Assembly: GCA_004154925.1 (NCBI GenBank)
Contig: QJNS01000157.1
Span: forward strand, 111,168 to 175,167
Reading direction: 5' to 3'
DNA: 64,000 bases
From: Monosporascus cannonballus
Taxonomy: Eukaryota > Ascomycota > Sordariomycetes > Xylariales
A model generated the notes under the pieces. That model saw nothing but the letters and a program-made list of their open reading frames with translations. It did no database searches and had not been told where the DNA came from. Positions 22,179 through 35,694 of this stretch are shown piece by piece (position 1 is the first letter of the stretch; every line of letters starts with the position of its first letter). Position numbers and translations under genes: made by a program.

Positions 22179-24922
22179 TTGCCTTATCGTGATCAGGACC
22201 CCATTTTGGAGGTTGTGGCTGCGCCTGCGGCGTAGCAGTCGTAGCTACAGCTATAGCTTTTGATTAAGAAATATCTGTTAGGGATTTAATATATTAATTA
22301 AACTCCTTTAAGAACAATACCTATAAAAATAATAAAATTTCTAAAATAAGGCCTAATAATAAATTATGATTTTTTAGTTCAATTTAGTACGTTTCTATAT
22401 AAATTCGCAAAAATCATTATTATTAACTTTAATAATATATATTAATTACGAAACTTCCAGTACTTTAATTTATATAATTTAATGCAAAATTAAAATCTTT
22501 ATTTTTTAATATAATAATAATTTTAATTAATACAAAATAAAAATTACTATAATAAAAAAATGTCCCAAAATTTTAATTAATATATGCCATAATCTTTTAC
22601 TTTTTTTCGGCCAAAACGATAATAATATAATATTATAAGCTAAAATAATAATATACAAAGCTTAAAATCGCTCGTAATAAATCTCAAAACATATTATTTT
22701 TTTAATTAGTCAAATACGGGTAATATATTCGAAAATTTAAAATATTTATCTTAAACTTTCGAACATTTAATCTTTTAAAATATAACGTTTATCCTTATTT
22801 GATACCTTTACCGGTTTTTTGCCGATATAAATGTAATTAATTTATATGTTAACGTTATATATACGGCTAACAACCTTACGAAAACCCTGCGCCGTCGATT
22901 TGTTCGCTTTATATTAGGCGCTATACTTAGCGGGTAAGGCCGTATTTTACGGAAAAAACAGGTCGATACGGTACATAATCTGGTCTTCGAAAAGCTTGAT
23001 ATTTTTTTCGTTACTAAAATAAATTTCGAAAAATCCTTAATTATTTAAACTTTTTCTTTAATAATCGACTAAATTATTATCCAGGTCGCACAACTATAAG
23101 CAGGGAATTTATCTATATATAGAACAAAGTAGAAACAGAAAAAAACCACCGTTTCCTATCGTATAAATCGGCTGCTTCGGCTTAATTGGCCTGTATTTTC
23201 CGAATATAACTAATTATTTTCTAATTTCTATAGATAAAATAAAGATATTCTGAAAACCGATAAAATTATTCTTTTTTGAATCTATATATATCTTAGAAAA
23301 ATTCTCGATAAACGTTATAAGTACCGTCGATAATACCTTCGTTTTCGTTAACTATATTTAACGAAATCGAATAGCACTTATTATACGGTATATATTTTAA
23401 CTTAAGAAAACCGAGGAATTTTTATTTATTATATTTATAAAATATATCAACAAAAGCCAGAAATAAAATCCGGATAATGTTAATTACGAATTAACAGGAA
23501 ATATTAGGCGGTACCAGATATTATTATAACGTTTTATAAAACTATTATATTTTGTAATATTAATTAGGCCGGAATATAAATTGCTTTAACTTTTTTATAA
23601 AAATACGATTATAATAACAAATAAGGGCAGTAATAATATTTTGTATAACGGTACCGTATTAAAATGTTATATTACGAATATAATTTTAAATATTAAAGTT
23701 ATCGTATTAGAATATAATATCGTTTTATTATACCTGGTTTTAAAACACAGCTTGTTTTTATTAAAATTATATTATTATAAAGAAATTAATACGATTATCT
23801 TAATTTTCTTTATTAACCGAATTATATTTTTATTTAACTTATAATAATTTTCGTAAATACTTAACCTTTTTAACATATCGATATTATTTAGTAATAAACT
23901 TAAAGATAATAAAAGTTTACCTAGTAAATAAAGTAAGTAATTACCGTTCATTTTGGAAATTATCCTAATTATAATAGCTAGGATTATGAAAAAAAGATAT
24001 ATAAAAATATTCAGATCGTTATTATTACGAAATCGTTTCGTTTTCCGCTTTATATTATACGATTATTATTTTTTCCTTAAATATATAATTATTTGGTTTA
24101 AAAACTTAAACTAATTAAGGATAAACGTTTTTATAAAGCGTTAATTTTTGTCCAAAATAATATGAATTATATTAATTTCGAATAATACCTTTTTTAGCAA
24201 ATAACGAAATTTAGGTTTTTTTGCGAAAGTTATAAATTTTCTATATAATATATTATAATATTTATATATAACGGGGTCTTAATTAATAAGACTTAAAAAG
24301 TTTTGCTAATTTTCGTATATTAATAACTATTCGCGTATTTGTTTTTTTAATATATTAATTAACTAATTAATCCAAATAATCGAATTAATAATTCGGCCTA
24401 AAATATCGCAAAAAATCTAATTACAAATAAAATTTTTAAACGTTATATTAATTTTTTTATATTAATACGAAAAATTTAAAATACGGGTACGTATATTCTA
24501 TTTTAAAGGCGTAGCCCGGTAAAATTAAAAAAAATTCAAATTTATCATATTTTAAAAAGAGAGGTAATAACGTAATAAGGTCGAATTATAATTATTATAT
24601 ATATTAAAGTTTAAAAATAATAAATAAATCTTAATTATAATTATAATAATATTAAAAATAAGCCATAATAAAAATAATAATAATATATATATATATATTT
24701 ATAAAAAATATTTTATTATTAAGTTATTATAAATTTTTATTTTTTTACAAAAATAAATATATTAAACGAAACCGTTTTTATGTAATTATAACTTAGGCCT
24801 CGTTAGCTCGTTACGGGGATTTAGGATTTGATTAGTTAATATTTAGCGTTATGGAGCGGTATTTGAGTAACTTTGAAAAAATTGAGAAAACGAGCCAGGG
24901 AGGCCTGAGCTAGCTAAGGTAA
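22179..24922 (+). repeat. Large hAT-like RIP repeat (~2.7 kb)
   Basis: Begins TTGCCTTATCGTGATCAGG, matching the left terminus of hAT-like copies A and B, and ends with an R unit (GCTAGCTAAGGTAA), matching their right terminus. It may therefore be the longer, possibly once-autonomous form. Most of 22.6-24.9 kb is homologous to the RIP repeat ending at 4.7 kb. No matching 8-bp flanks were found, so the ends may be rearranged. Stops fill all frames. A minus-strand stretch near 23290-23430 reads almost openly but was not assigned to a family. Confidence 0.6.
24791..24922 (+). repeat. R unit, copy at the end of the 2.7-kb repeat
   Basis: The left arm ACTTAGGCCTCGTTAGCTCG (24791-24810) and right arm AACGAGCCAGGGAGGCCTGAG (24889-24909) are inverted repeats. 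The centre carries TTAGTTAATATTTAGCGTTATGG. This is the least RIP-altered copy in the window. Confidence 0.75.
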
Positions 24923-25433
24923 ATATCTACTCATTTTTTACAGCCATTACCGTGACAAGCTCTAAGTAAATAATTATATCTTAATAACTACTTAATTAAT
25001 TTTCTCGACTAACGCGCGCGTATAATTATGTATTTCGCTTCTTTTTTATTTTCTTTTTCGTTTTTAAAAAGCACATTTTGTTATTAATTTTGCTTAATAG
25101 TAGTAAAAACGTTTTTTATAAAAATATTAAGCTTTATCTTTGTTTTTTTAGCTGAAATTATCTTTATATAATCTTTATTTAATTCGAATTGTACTTTTTT
25201 AAGTTTTTAAAACTTCGCTTTTAAAGATGTAATTAATTAACTATTATAAACTTAATAGCAGAAAATCTGCGAAATTTTTCGTTAAAAAATTTAACAAACT
25301 TTTAAAATAAAAGGCGTATAATAAGATTTTTAAAAGCTAAATTAGTTTTTACTTAGGATTTTCTCTATCCGGGCTAATTTTTAAATAATTTAAGCCCTTT
25401 AATATCTAAAGCAATTATTAAACAAAGAAATTA

Positions 25434-27261
25434 ACCTCGGACTCCACTTAATAATTTACCCTAACAATGAATAAGACTTTTCTTCACAACAACCACCACC
25501 TCTTATAATAACACTCTGCGATAACTCCACAACCCTTTAATCAATTGATTTCGGGTAAAGATGGTTGGTTTCGACCGTAAGCGCAGAATTCAGAATGCCA
25601 AGGACTTTATTGCAGAAGGTGGTTCCGAGGCTTTAGCGAACGGGCGATTCGAAATACCCTAATTAATCCTGTTATACCGCGTCCATAGCATTAAACCGCG
25701 TTCCAAAACCCAAAATAACGCGCGTAAATCATCGGATCAAAAAAAATTAAATTTACTAATTAAATATTGCATAAAAAATATACGGCCGCGTTCCTATAAA
25801 AATCCAAGTCCATTAAATAACAAGAACCTTATTAAGCTTTAAAAAAACCGTCGGAAAAAATTGAGTTAATTGCTTTATCGTATGTTACGACAAAATACAT
25901 ATAAAAAAAGGACGAATTATGCCCCGGGACCGCTTAAAGGTACGCAATTACAACGATATCCGCAAATTCTTCCCTTTTTTCGCCGCCGTCCAAACCAAAT
26001 ACAAAATTAAGCCTACGAATAAATATAATATAGATAAAATAAGCGTCCAAGAAAAACAAACAAGCTAATAAAACGGTCGTAGGATTTTCGAAAACGGCTC
26101 GCGCAAGGCTTAGAAAATCGGAAATAACGTTAACAGTATTTATTCTCAAATATATCGGCTTTACATACGGGAAAAGTACGGCCGTATATATCTTTAATAA
26201 TTTTACCGTTTAAAAATAATGGTTATCCGAAGATATCGAAAAATCCAAATATACGTTAATTCCGAAAAGGTGGATTAATAACGTTATCACGTTAAAATAA
26301 TTAAAAAAAATTCCGGAAATTAAGCCCTATTTTTATAATAAATAACGTTTATTTATTTTAAATAACCATATTATATATGTATTTTTTATTTTTATATAAA
26401 AATACTTTAAGAACAAGGTCGCCTTTATATATTTTCTATCTTATTTAAATGGTAACTTTCAGCCGTTCGACGTTACCGTATTTTCCGTATTTAAAAAGGA
26501 ATATCGTATTACTTTGCGGGAAGCCGGCGGATTATTCGTAATAACTCTCGAATATAAACGCCGTATATTAAAAGCGTATTGCAAAACTGCCGAAATCGCC
26601 TTTACCGACAAAAATATTAAAGCTGGATGGCGTTATACCGGTTTATTTCCTTTTAAACTCGAAATAATGTTAAAAGATCTCGAAATAGCACCTTAGCCGG
26701 CCCTTAAGCCGAAAACACCCCCGGAATAAGTGATTAACAACTAGAACGAAATCGTATATATTTCTTATAAGGCCTTAAAGTTACGGAAAAATATGCGAAC
26801 GGCTTTACGCAATTAGGCGGAGGCGTTTTGCGATATACGGAAGGTGGTAACTAAAGTTGCCAAAAGGCTTGATAATCTTAATACCGAAAACGTCATTTTC
26901 TGCCATAATAATTAGCTTCTGCAAGCGAAATTCGAGAAATACGAAAATTGCAAACGCCAAATTATTACTAAATAACCGAATAAGATTTTTGCGAATTTAT
27001 CGGATATTAGGTCGGCTAAGGACAAAGCTATTAAGCGTTTAAAACCTATAAAGGCTGGTGATCAGGTTCCAATTGACAGTTATATTAAAAAGCAGCCTGC
27101 TAAGAAGAGGCAGCGCAAATCTAAACAGCCTAAATAGCTTTATTTTATCAAGAAATACGTTGTTGCATTGTTAAAAGGCTTTGGAACATGCAGGTTACTA
27201 TCAATTTGTATGTGTTTTGGCTATTCATTGCTAGGGTAATTCATTAGGTGGGGTCCGAGGT
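25434..27261 (+). mobile_element. Fot1/pogo-like transposon 3, complete but inactivated
   Basis: An 1828-bp element with terminal inverted repeats of about 43 bp. The left end ACCTCGGACTCCACTTAAT (from 25434) and the right end (to 27261) are reverse complements with a few transitions. TA flanks both ends (25432-25433, 27262-27263). The termini differ from those of transposons 1 and 2, so it is a separate family. It encodes a broken pogo-type transposase. The ends are noticeably less AT-rich than the middle. Confidence 0.88.
25561..26696 (+). pseudogene. Pogo/Fot1-type transposase pseudogene (transposon 3)
   Basis: Begins MVGFDRKRRIQNAKDFI, then GGSEALANGRFEIP, an N-terminal helix-turn-helix-like region. 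After many stops and shifts the C-terminal part is open from 26514. It reads LREAGG...LEYKRRILKAYCKTAEIAFTD then NIKAGWRYTGLFPF, matching the conserved end of pogo-type DDE transposases (AFTxxNIRAGWRxTGLxPF). Catalytic blocks in the middle are unreadable. Inactive. Confidence 0.8.
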
Positions 27262-27263
27262 TA

Positions 27264-30045
27264 AGGGGTTCTAAGATAACAATTACTCTTAAAGAGCCCC
27301 TCCTAAGAGGGACATATCCGCTATCGCCCCCCTTCTCTAACGTACCTGTTATTTACATAAAGTTGCTCACTGCTAGAATTCCACTGAAGACTATGGCAAA
27401 GGTCGTCAACTGTCCTTTAATGAGTGGCCGCTTGACCACTCAAAGTTGTTCCGGGCAATATTATACCGAGTGACAAGGATGGCCTTGTCGCTGAAAATGG
27501 ACATAGTATCCCTGGCTACAGCGGCTGGGGTAGCCGTGACAACGGATGGCTACGGGGCGAATGTCCATACCTACTATCCCAATGACTACGACACAGGTGC
27601 TCATGGAGCTGGTGGCTGTGGTGCCCCTGGAGACTATGCTGCTGGCTACGATTACTGTGGCAATGATGCTGAGGGCGGTTTAACGATGAGGGAGGCGACT
27701 ACAATGACAGCTACGGATATGGTGGGAACGGTTACTAGATGTGACGGTGTGGGCAATATTGAATTGTTCCGAGGATTTAATTATTGGCTGCATTACAGGG
27801 GGCTTTTTCCCTAGTTCACGAATTGTAGGTACGGTTACTCAGGTCGACAGGAACTAGACGGATGAAGGAATTCACTTATATTAACTTATGACCCCAATAT
27901 AGGGCCATGGTTCCCTCAAATCAATATATTGACATGGATAAAGCTTGAGTATCCAATTTTAGATAAAATTGCTGCAATGACTCTGGTTGTCTGGGCAGTA
28001 TCGGTATCATTCAATCGCTGCTATTTGCTTATGAACAGCTTCATATTTTCTGATGGCCCTTTTACATATTTGGCGTGGGAATATTATGTGAGACTGGGAT
28101 AGAGAAACTTCCCACTGATTCCGTAGTCATGAATGCTAAATAAATGTCTACTACTGTCACAGTACTAAGGCATTATAAGCCTACAACTAGCGTTCATATA
28201 ACCTGAGATCGCCATGACCGGTTGTCCGCAGCCCAACGTATCATGGGTAATATAACTAAGTGTGTCCTAAAAAGATACCACAACCATGTTTTAAAGACCC
28301 CCTCTTTCTTCTAGGTACGTTTGTTGTGCTGCAGCGATTACCAACGCAGTTGGCAGTAGATCCCGTAACCTCCTATTTGATTTCTTTTCTCGCACTGACA
28401 TGGTAAACCTTGATCAGTTCCCTTTGTTTAGATGTGCCAGTGACCCGTCTTGGAACAATAAGCCTTACCGGGGGTTCGTTCGTCTGCGCCAGAGAGGTAA
28501 AGCTGTTCGGCACGTCTATACAGGTAAACTCTATCGTCCGCAGAGAGCCGGCCATATTATCCGTTAGGGGCTCTCCTTTACCTACGGTAAACATGTTCTC
28601 TTTGCGTTAAACGAAGAAATTGGAGACCGATCCCGATGACTTACCGGGGCCTTAATCAGTCGACGAGAAGAAAAACTTCAAGTCCTGACCGTCCGTGTAT
28701 TCCACCAATCAAGATCCCAAGCCTCGCTTCCGATACAGGTTCCTTGGTCTATCCGCACCCCGAGCGTTGTTCTGGTATATTGTATCCCCACCTTACGCAA
28801 CGAGAGACTCTACAATGTTAGGCAATGATACGAAGTAGTTAAAGTGACCCAGAACAAGGCCCACTGTTGGATAGGCCACTTCGCATGTGGTCAGCTTCGA
28901 AGACTAAAGGTCGTATTTAGTAGGAAGACAGTTTGGATGATAGATGTTAAGCAAGGACAATTACGGGATGCTTGTAACAAAGGCCACCAATAAGTATCGA
29001 GTACTACGCAATGCGGCTGCTACTGAGTAGCCCCGGAGGCAGAGAAGACAGGCAGATGGTGACTATTGTACGAGTAGCCAGACCGCTTCAGGAGGAGGTG
29101 AATAACATCACTCAGCGAGGGCCCGTAAATACTTCATGATGCTATCCAACTGCTGATAGCCTGTATTTAATATTTGCCAATGAAATAGAAGAGATTAACT
29201 GGTTGAGAACATGCAAGGAGCAAGCAAGACGAGCACCAGTCCTTGAGGGGGATATCGTCACGAGAGACAACATAGCTCGGCTGATACATAGAGGGATCGC
29301 CAATCACGTCGAAAGCTAATAACGTACGCAATTCCGCAACGTCCATTCACGAGACGGACTTAGTTATGCGACGTAATAACTCCTCAACACTCAACATCTT
29401 AATATCTATCTGCGTTGAGTATAGTTCGAGTAAGAGTTTCATCCGCTATTTTTTATTCTTAGATAGCACGTACCTACTTGGCCGCTAGGTCAGACATATA
29501 TTTGAAGAGGACCGGGATTTAGTATGTCATGATGGCATAGGCGCTGTGTTATGGCTTTTGGAGGTTAAGTTTGGCGTAACGGCGTAGGAGATGCCACAGT
29601 AACCTAATAGGTCTGCCTGGTTTAATTCCTGGATGCCAACCACAGCCCCTCCAGGTGAATTTCAACCGAGACATGATCACGATGAGCAGGGTACCAATCG
29701 AGATGGGCGTCGTGATGGTGTTTGCCACGTGTGGGGTCGTTCCCCGGACGTCTGCTCTAGACATCATAACTGTAGTTCTGTTCGTTTAGAGATTGACGCT
29801 CCGACATTACCGACAATTATGGCTTCCCTAGGGGCCTTTAGGGGGTGTCTCGGAGAAGAAAGCAATCAGCTAGGCATCCGCAAACCGCATCGGGAGGGAA
29901 GGCCATTCATTGATGGACCGCATCACGATCAAACACAATATTCGAAAGGCAAATATGATGCAGTTGGTTTGGTTCCATCAGTGTCTGGAAGTATGTGATG
30001 ATGGGGTGCAGGATGACATGACATTGAATCTTGTGTAGTATCACG
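27264..30045. other. GC-normal, gene-poor stretch between transposons
   Basis: About 2.8 kb of balanced composition. The longest frames (27446-27814 +, 29633-29998 +) lack recognisable domains or a plausible gene structure. Around 27540-27760 a Gly/Tyr/Asp-rich reading is split between two frames (GYGANVHTYYPNDYD in one, NDEGGYNDSYGYGGNGY in another), hinting at a decayed gene. Near 29650-29790 a hydrophobic reading (MITMSRVPIEMGVVMVFATC) is short and isolated. I support no intact gene here. Confidence 0.5.
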
Positions 30046-30050
30046 GAACA

Positions 30051-30269
30051 TGTTGAACCTAGCAACGCCATGGCTTAGTTAGCTAACAAGCTAGTGGAAA
30101 TTGCTTCGGCTAATCCGGTATCATTATCTCTTGGGTACCACTGTTTTTATATGTATTTAAGGAGGGTTCACCACCTTTACCTTTTACAGAGGACCTTCTA
30201 GAGGTTATGCAACCTTTAATACACCTTTTCTTTAGTTATATACTTCTGCATGTGATGCAGGGTCTTACA
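30051..30269 (+). repeat. Copia 5' LTR
   Basis: Begins TGTTGAACCTAGCAACGCC and ends GGTCTTACA. Differs from the 3' LTR at roughly ten positions, all visible ones transitions, consistent with RIP rather than ordinary divergence. Confidence 0.92.
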
Positions 30270-30469
30270 GTTATAAGCCCGGTCCGTACTTCTTTTTAGC
30301 CGCGCTTTGATACACTTGTTATATACGTTCTGTTAAAGCTATTCGGAACCTCGCTGTCGCTCCTGCGGTATACCTACTGCTCCGTTATCAAGGATATTTA
30401 TCGCTTAGTTATTACGCTTCTAGTTATCTTAGCCCGCTTACTTTTTGCATTATTTCTGAAGCCATGGTT

Positions 30470-33400
30470 ACCTAATTAACAGATCCTGACGAATTCTTTT
30501 CAGGACGCGCTCTTAGGTATTTACTTAGGAAGGGGATCTTTAAAGAATATGATACTTTCGAGTTTTACGTTAGTACGAAAGCTGGCATGTTATAGGTATA
30601 TATTAACCCTAACTTGGCCCAAGTGTTACTTTTGTTAATAATGCCAATTTTTCCGAAGTTTTATTACTTTTAAAATGAAATAATTAACAAATATGCCCTG
30701 GATAGCCCGAATTATTCGAAGTTCGAAAAAGCCCTAAAGGTATATAATAAGAAATAATCTCTATATATCGTTCAGGAAAAAGTACTTATTAAAGTTAATA
30801 CGTTTTTAAATTAGTCCGTTTATTTTGATTATTATTAGGTATACTGGAAAAAGGTTACGTTTCGAAAAAAAGCTAATTACTTTAAAAAATAAGTTTAAGT
30901 TTAATAATAACGTTCAAATTTATGAAATTAACGTTTGATACAAGTAAGCGTTAAAAACCAATAGAATTTAAATATATATTTGGTTATTTAGATATTGGAA
31001 AATATATATTAAAGCTGCGGAGCTTTAAATTCCGGCCGTCGTAAGTTATTACGGTTACTTTGATTTCCTAAAGGCTGTTAACGTTTATTTACCCGACTTT
31101 TCTATTACCCAAACTGCTGCGGTGGAGGAAGTTATGTTCGAAAGTAAGGACCCTGCTAAGCTATTACCCGTATAAAAGCTAGTGAAACGGTTCCGAAGCT
31201 ATATAAGGCTGAGGAAGGCTTAAGACGTTAACGCAGAACAGTTATTACGAGGAGCGTTTGGCGTCACCCTAAATGGAAAAACTCCTAATTAAATAAGAGG
31301 GGTTAACAACCGCGACACCAGCCGTAAGAATAACGATAACGATCGTTATAGCCATTTAACGAAAAAGTATTTATATAGAAAGTTACATATTTTTAAGGAA
31401 TATCCTTATATTTATAAAAAAAAATTAGGCTATTAAGATGAACTAAAAACCTTAAGATTAGAAAAAAGGTAAATAAACGTATTTCGAACAGAATTTACGG
31501 GTTAAAGATTGCCGTTAAGCATATTTAGAATAACGATAAGTTATCGGCCCTTTAATTAATTTTAATATTTTTCGTTAAAGAATTTTTTACGGGTCTATAA
31601 GTTAATAACGTTATTACCGGATATAGCTTAAAAAGGTTTATATTATTAAATACTTATTTTGATTTTTATGTAAGAAATCGTAAGGCTAAATTTTTTTAAT
31701 TTATATTTATTTAAAGTTAACGGAAAATTTTTAACCGGAAAAAAGTATTTCGATATCGTAGGAGAAAGTATACGAAAAATTATACTTATTATATTGTTAG
31801 GAAAATTTAATACTTTTCTTTTAAAAAATTATTTATATATCTTTAAGATATATATTAACTTAATTTCGCATAAATTTTTTTAATAAGCCGGGATTTATTG
31901 GAATTACGAGATCGACGTCGTATATTATAAGGTATTAGGTACGAAAATAATTAAAATTAATTGAATTGAACACCAGCTTCTTATACATTACGTTAAAGTA
32001 ATGCCGGAAAACGATAACGATAATATTGTTTTAACAGCTTTTGTAATAACTGAAAAAAAGCTTACCGTTATTGTTCCGAAAAACGAAAACGATTTAAAGA
32101 ATAAAATTATCTTTAAGAGCGAAAACGAAAACTTTGTTCCGAAACCCCTAATTTAAAAGTTCTTATTTTCGAAGCTAATTTTACAGCAAAAGTTTTATGG
32201 CAATAACTTCCGACTTCCTTTAAAGCCTTTAAAAGGAAACGTTACGATATGGCATCAAAAATTAGCTTACTTAAGCCTACGCATATTCGAAAAGGTAGTA
32301 TATATAGTTACCGGAACGAAGATTTATTTGCCTTTAACGATTTAGTATTAAAATTATTAGGTTGCTAAGGTGCGAAAAAAATATTATGACGATAGCCGGT
32401 TAAGGAAAATAAACCCTTTAATACGATATACGCTAATTTCTTCGAATTTAACGACGCTTTTAATAAACGTATGAAAGCGTTAATTATTACTTATTTAATT
32501 ATTAAAGCTAGGATTAGTTATACCTTAAAGCGGAAAAAATACGTTTTAACCGCCTTAATAAACGCAATAGTTTTTTTAAAAAAATAATTCCATATTAAGG
32601 TTAAAAAGATTATATCAGATAGCGAAATTTCTTTCGAAAATAAGTTCCGAAAATAGCTTTTTAGTATAGGTATTTTTTAAAAGCCCTTGCCTTTATATAT
32701 TAAAAAGCCTATAGGCGTTTAGGAACGCGCCGGGGACGTAATTATTACAAAGACGCGTTACCTAATTATTAGCAATAATCTTTTTTCCGATTTGTGGCCG
32801 GAAATTGTGAAAGTAACTATATATATTATTAATCGTATATTTATCCATGCCTTAAGTTAAAAAACCCCTATTCAGATTTTTAACGAATAACTAGTTAAAA
32901 GAGATAAAATACCTATTCTCGAAAAAGATTTAAAAGCGAATATAGCGAATATCGTTTTTTTCGGATTAAAAGTTTATGCGCTTACGGAAGTTGTCCGTTA
33001 AGGTATAAAACGTTTAAAAAAGATGGATTCCAAAGCGCATATCGGTTATTTCGTAAAATACGTAATTAGCAATATATATCGGGTATGGATTTTTTCGCAA
33101 TAATGTGTTATTACCGTTAGAGACGTTACTTTTAACAAAATAAAAAAATATTAAGGCGAATAAAAAAATCCTCGTTTGAAATCGCAGAATTAAACGATCA
33201 AATCGATAATATCTTTATTTTATTTACAGCAATAACTTTCCTAAAAACGTTTAAAGTCATCTTTAGCAACGATCCTTTAGAAATAAGTATCGTTAAAAGG
33301 GTGAATAAATCGGCAAAGTAAAATAAATTTGAAAAAATTATTTACGATATTATCGTAATAGTTATAAACTTTTTTAATTAGAAAGTTTTATAGGAAGCTA

Positions 33401-34744
33401 GGGGGATGGAGGCTGATAAAGCTTATAACTCGTATTTCGACGAAAATTCCTTTAATTCGGCAATTAATAATAATTCCGAAAAAAATCCCAGCCGTATCCC
33501 TAATAAAACGGACGATTCGGAACGTAAAGTTATACAGCTTTGTTTGTCTATACCAGAAGTTACTCCAGTTTTCGAAAAAGATTTTTAGCAATATTACGCA
33601 TTATTACCAAATAAAACTTAAAATGTATTACCAGGTTCTTTTTAGCTACGGCAACGCCGTACCCAATTAGATTTCTTGAATTAATTAGTTATTATCGATT
33701 CCGGAACGTAAAGCGGAAAAAAAAGTTATTTTCGGCCAATATTAATTATAGGTTGGAATTCGAAAAACGTAATACGTATTTAATCGTTTTTAACGTTATT
33801 TTTTCGATTACGATTAAGTATGATCGCTTATATCGTATTAATTTTTCCGTTACCCTCAAAAATTAATAAGAAGCTATATAGCATAAATACGTTAAAAATT
33901 AAAAGGTAATTACGTTAAAAAAATAAGATCAAATATATTAGGCAAAGCGATTAATTGCCGTTACCTTATTATAAAAAACGATTTAAGACGTAAGTTCTAA
34001 CGGTGTTTTTTCGTTAATGTAAGTATTTATATATAAATTTAATAAATACGGGATATTTTAAAAGTTTAAGGCTAGGATTATTATCCGTAATAACTTTCAG
34101 TTCCGTAAGGATTTTAACGCTTACGTTTTTACGTTAGTAGGCTGGTTTTTTTACATGTTTATGGCTGTTACAGCCCGATTTAATCTTAAATTTCGTTAGC
34201 TTAATGCCGTTAACGCGTTTCTGCATAGCGATTTCGATAAGCTAATATATGTACGTTTCTTATAAGGATTCGTACGCCTAGGTTTTTGTCTAAGGTTCCG
34301 GAAAGCCCTATACGGCTTAAGGCGATTACCATTTTTGTGGTAACAGAACCTGACGGCAGGATTAAAGGAACTGGGATTAAGGTCGGTTCCGGATAACCCA
34401 TATATTATAATTAATAGCTGGTTAACGTTGTTTTTTTACGTTGACGATATAGTTATAATATATAGGATTTGCAATATAATACGCGCTGAAAGTTTTTTTG
34501 CAAAATTGATATAACGTTTTCATATTAACGATTTAAGGAATTTATAGTGGTTTTTTGGGATGCGTATTTTGCGAAACCGCGTAATTAGAAAATTATAATT
34601 ATTATAAAATACTTACTAAGAAAAGCTATATATACGTTTCGAATTATTTACGTTTATAAAACGTTATTTTAAAATCTTTAAATAGAAGGATTTTAAGAAG
34701 TATTAAGGCGAAGCGTTAATAGCGTTAAAAAAGCTATATTTCGA
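30470..34744 (+). pseudogene. Copia gag-pol pseudogene, 5' part (gag, integrase, RT)
   Basis: A gag-like start (LTDPDEFFSGRALRYLL near 30480) leads through a heavily stopped integrase region to a reverse transcriptase readable at 33900-34500. Blocks seen: WVF-type KFNKYG..KFKARI, LNAVNAFLHSDFDKLIYV, FRKALYGLRRL, and FYVDDIVIIY, the copia form of the YVDD catalytic box, near 34430. Stops come mostly from TAA/TAG codons explained by C-to-T changes. Continues after the gypsy insertion at 42100. Confidence 0.8.
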
Positions 34745-34749
34745 AAAGG

Positions 34750-35185
34750 TGTTACAGGAACAGGGGTTCCTGTCTCGAGGAAACCAACCTTTAAGGCCTA
34801 GCGCGGACCTGTCACGGCTAAACTCCGGATAGAGGGGCTTGGTTTTTAAGGTAATTTAATTAATTTAAGTAATCTAAATAATTTGGGACTAGATTATATA
34901 AATTATATAAATCACATAGATTTACGATATATTCACTTTAGGAATTAGGATATATAATGAATTAATCTTTTATGTAAATAGTACTTATTTAGTTTCGCTT
35001 TTTAATTATTAATCTAAGCTTTTAACCAAAGGCAATTATACCATTTTTTAATTAACGAAAGGAATACCTTAAAATCTTTTTAACGAACATACTGAATTAT
35101 TTCTCGCCTTATTATTACCTGCAAATTAAGACTTTTTTCGGATACTGCTTATACCTCCAGGTGGATGTATAATAGGTTCGTTACA
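34750..35185 (+). repeat. Gypsy 5' LTR
   Basis: 436 bp, same length as the 3' LTR. Pairwise differences are C/T and G/A transitions in both directions, for example CTGTCTCGAGG here against CTATCTCGAAA in the 3' copy. Confidence 0.92.
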
Positions 35186-35694
35186 TTTTAATAACTCCTT
35201 AATTAATAGCCGACGAATGATTTACCGCCCAGTTGGGGCATAAATTTTTTTGAACTTAATACAGACGATAGTATAGGACGATATTTAGAAGATAAACAGT
35301 ATACGCGATCCTTATTATTGGCCAGTAAAGTGTTATTAACAAAACTTAACGATTTACCCCCTATTAAGGAAGTTTTTCAACTAATTAATAATATGGCTCC
35401 CCCGATAACGCAATTTTAAGGAGGTCCTTTTTCCCAGCCTCAGCAGTAACCTTCCCCAACTCCCCAAGACACTATCGAAATCCAGAAACCAGAACAGGAA
35501 AAGGTTAAGGGAAAAAAAAAGAATATGGGGCAGGAAATTAAAGATCCCCTATAAAAGAAAAATTAGGCGCTTTAAAAACAGAAGTCCAGACCATAAAAGA
35601 AAAGAATATACGACTAAAAAGAAAAAAACCAGCCTTTCCATAGTTTGGCTCCCCCAGAAGGCGAAGCCAAGGGGCTGGTTACCGACCCTCTCCA

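Noticed and set aside
23641..23844. 67-codon Ile/Leu/Tyr-rich frame in RIP DNA
   Set aside because: Composition is what random AT-rich DNA encodes; lies inside a repeat.
25934..26149. 71-codon minus-strand hydrophobic frame
   Set aside because: Antisense of the pogo-type transposase pseudogene.
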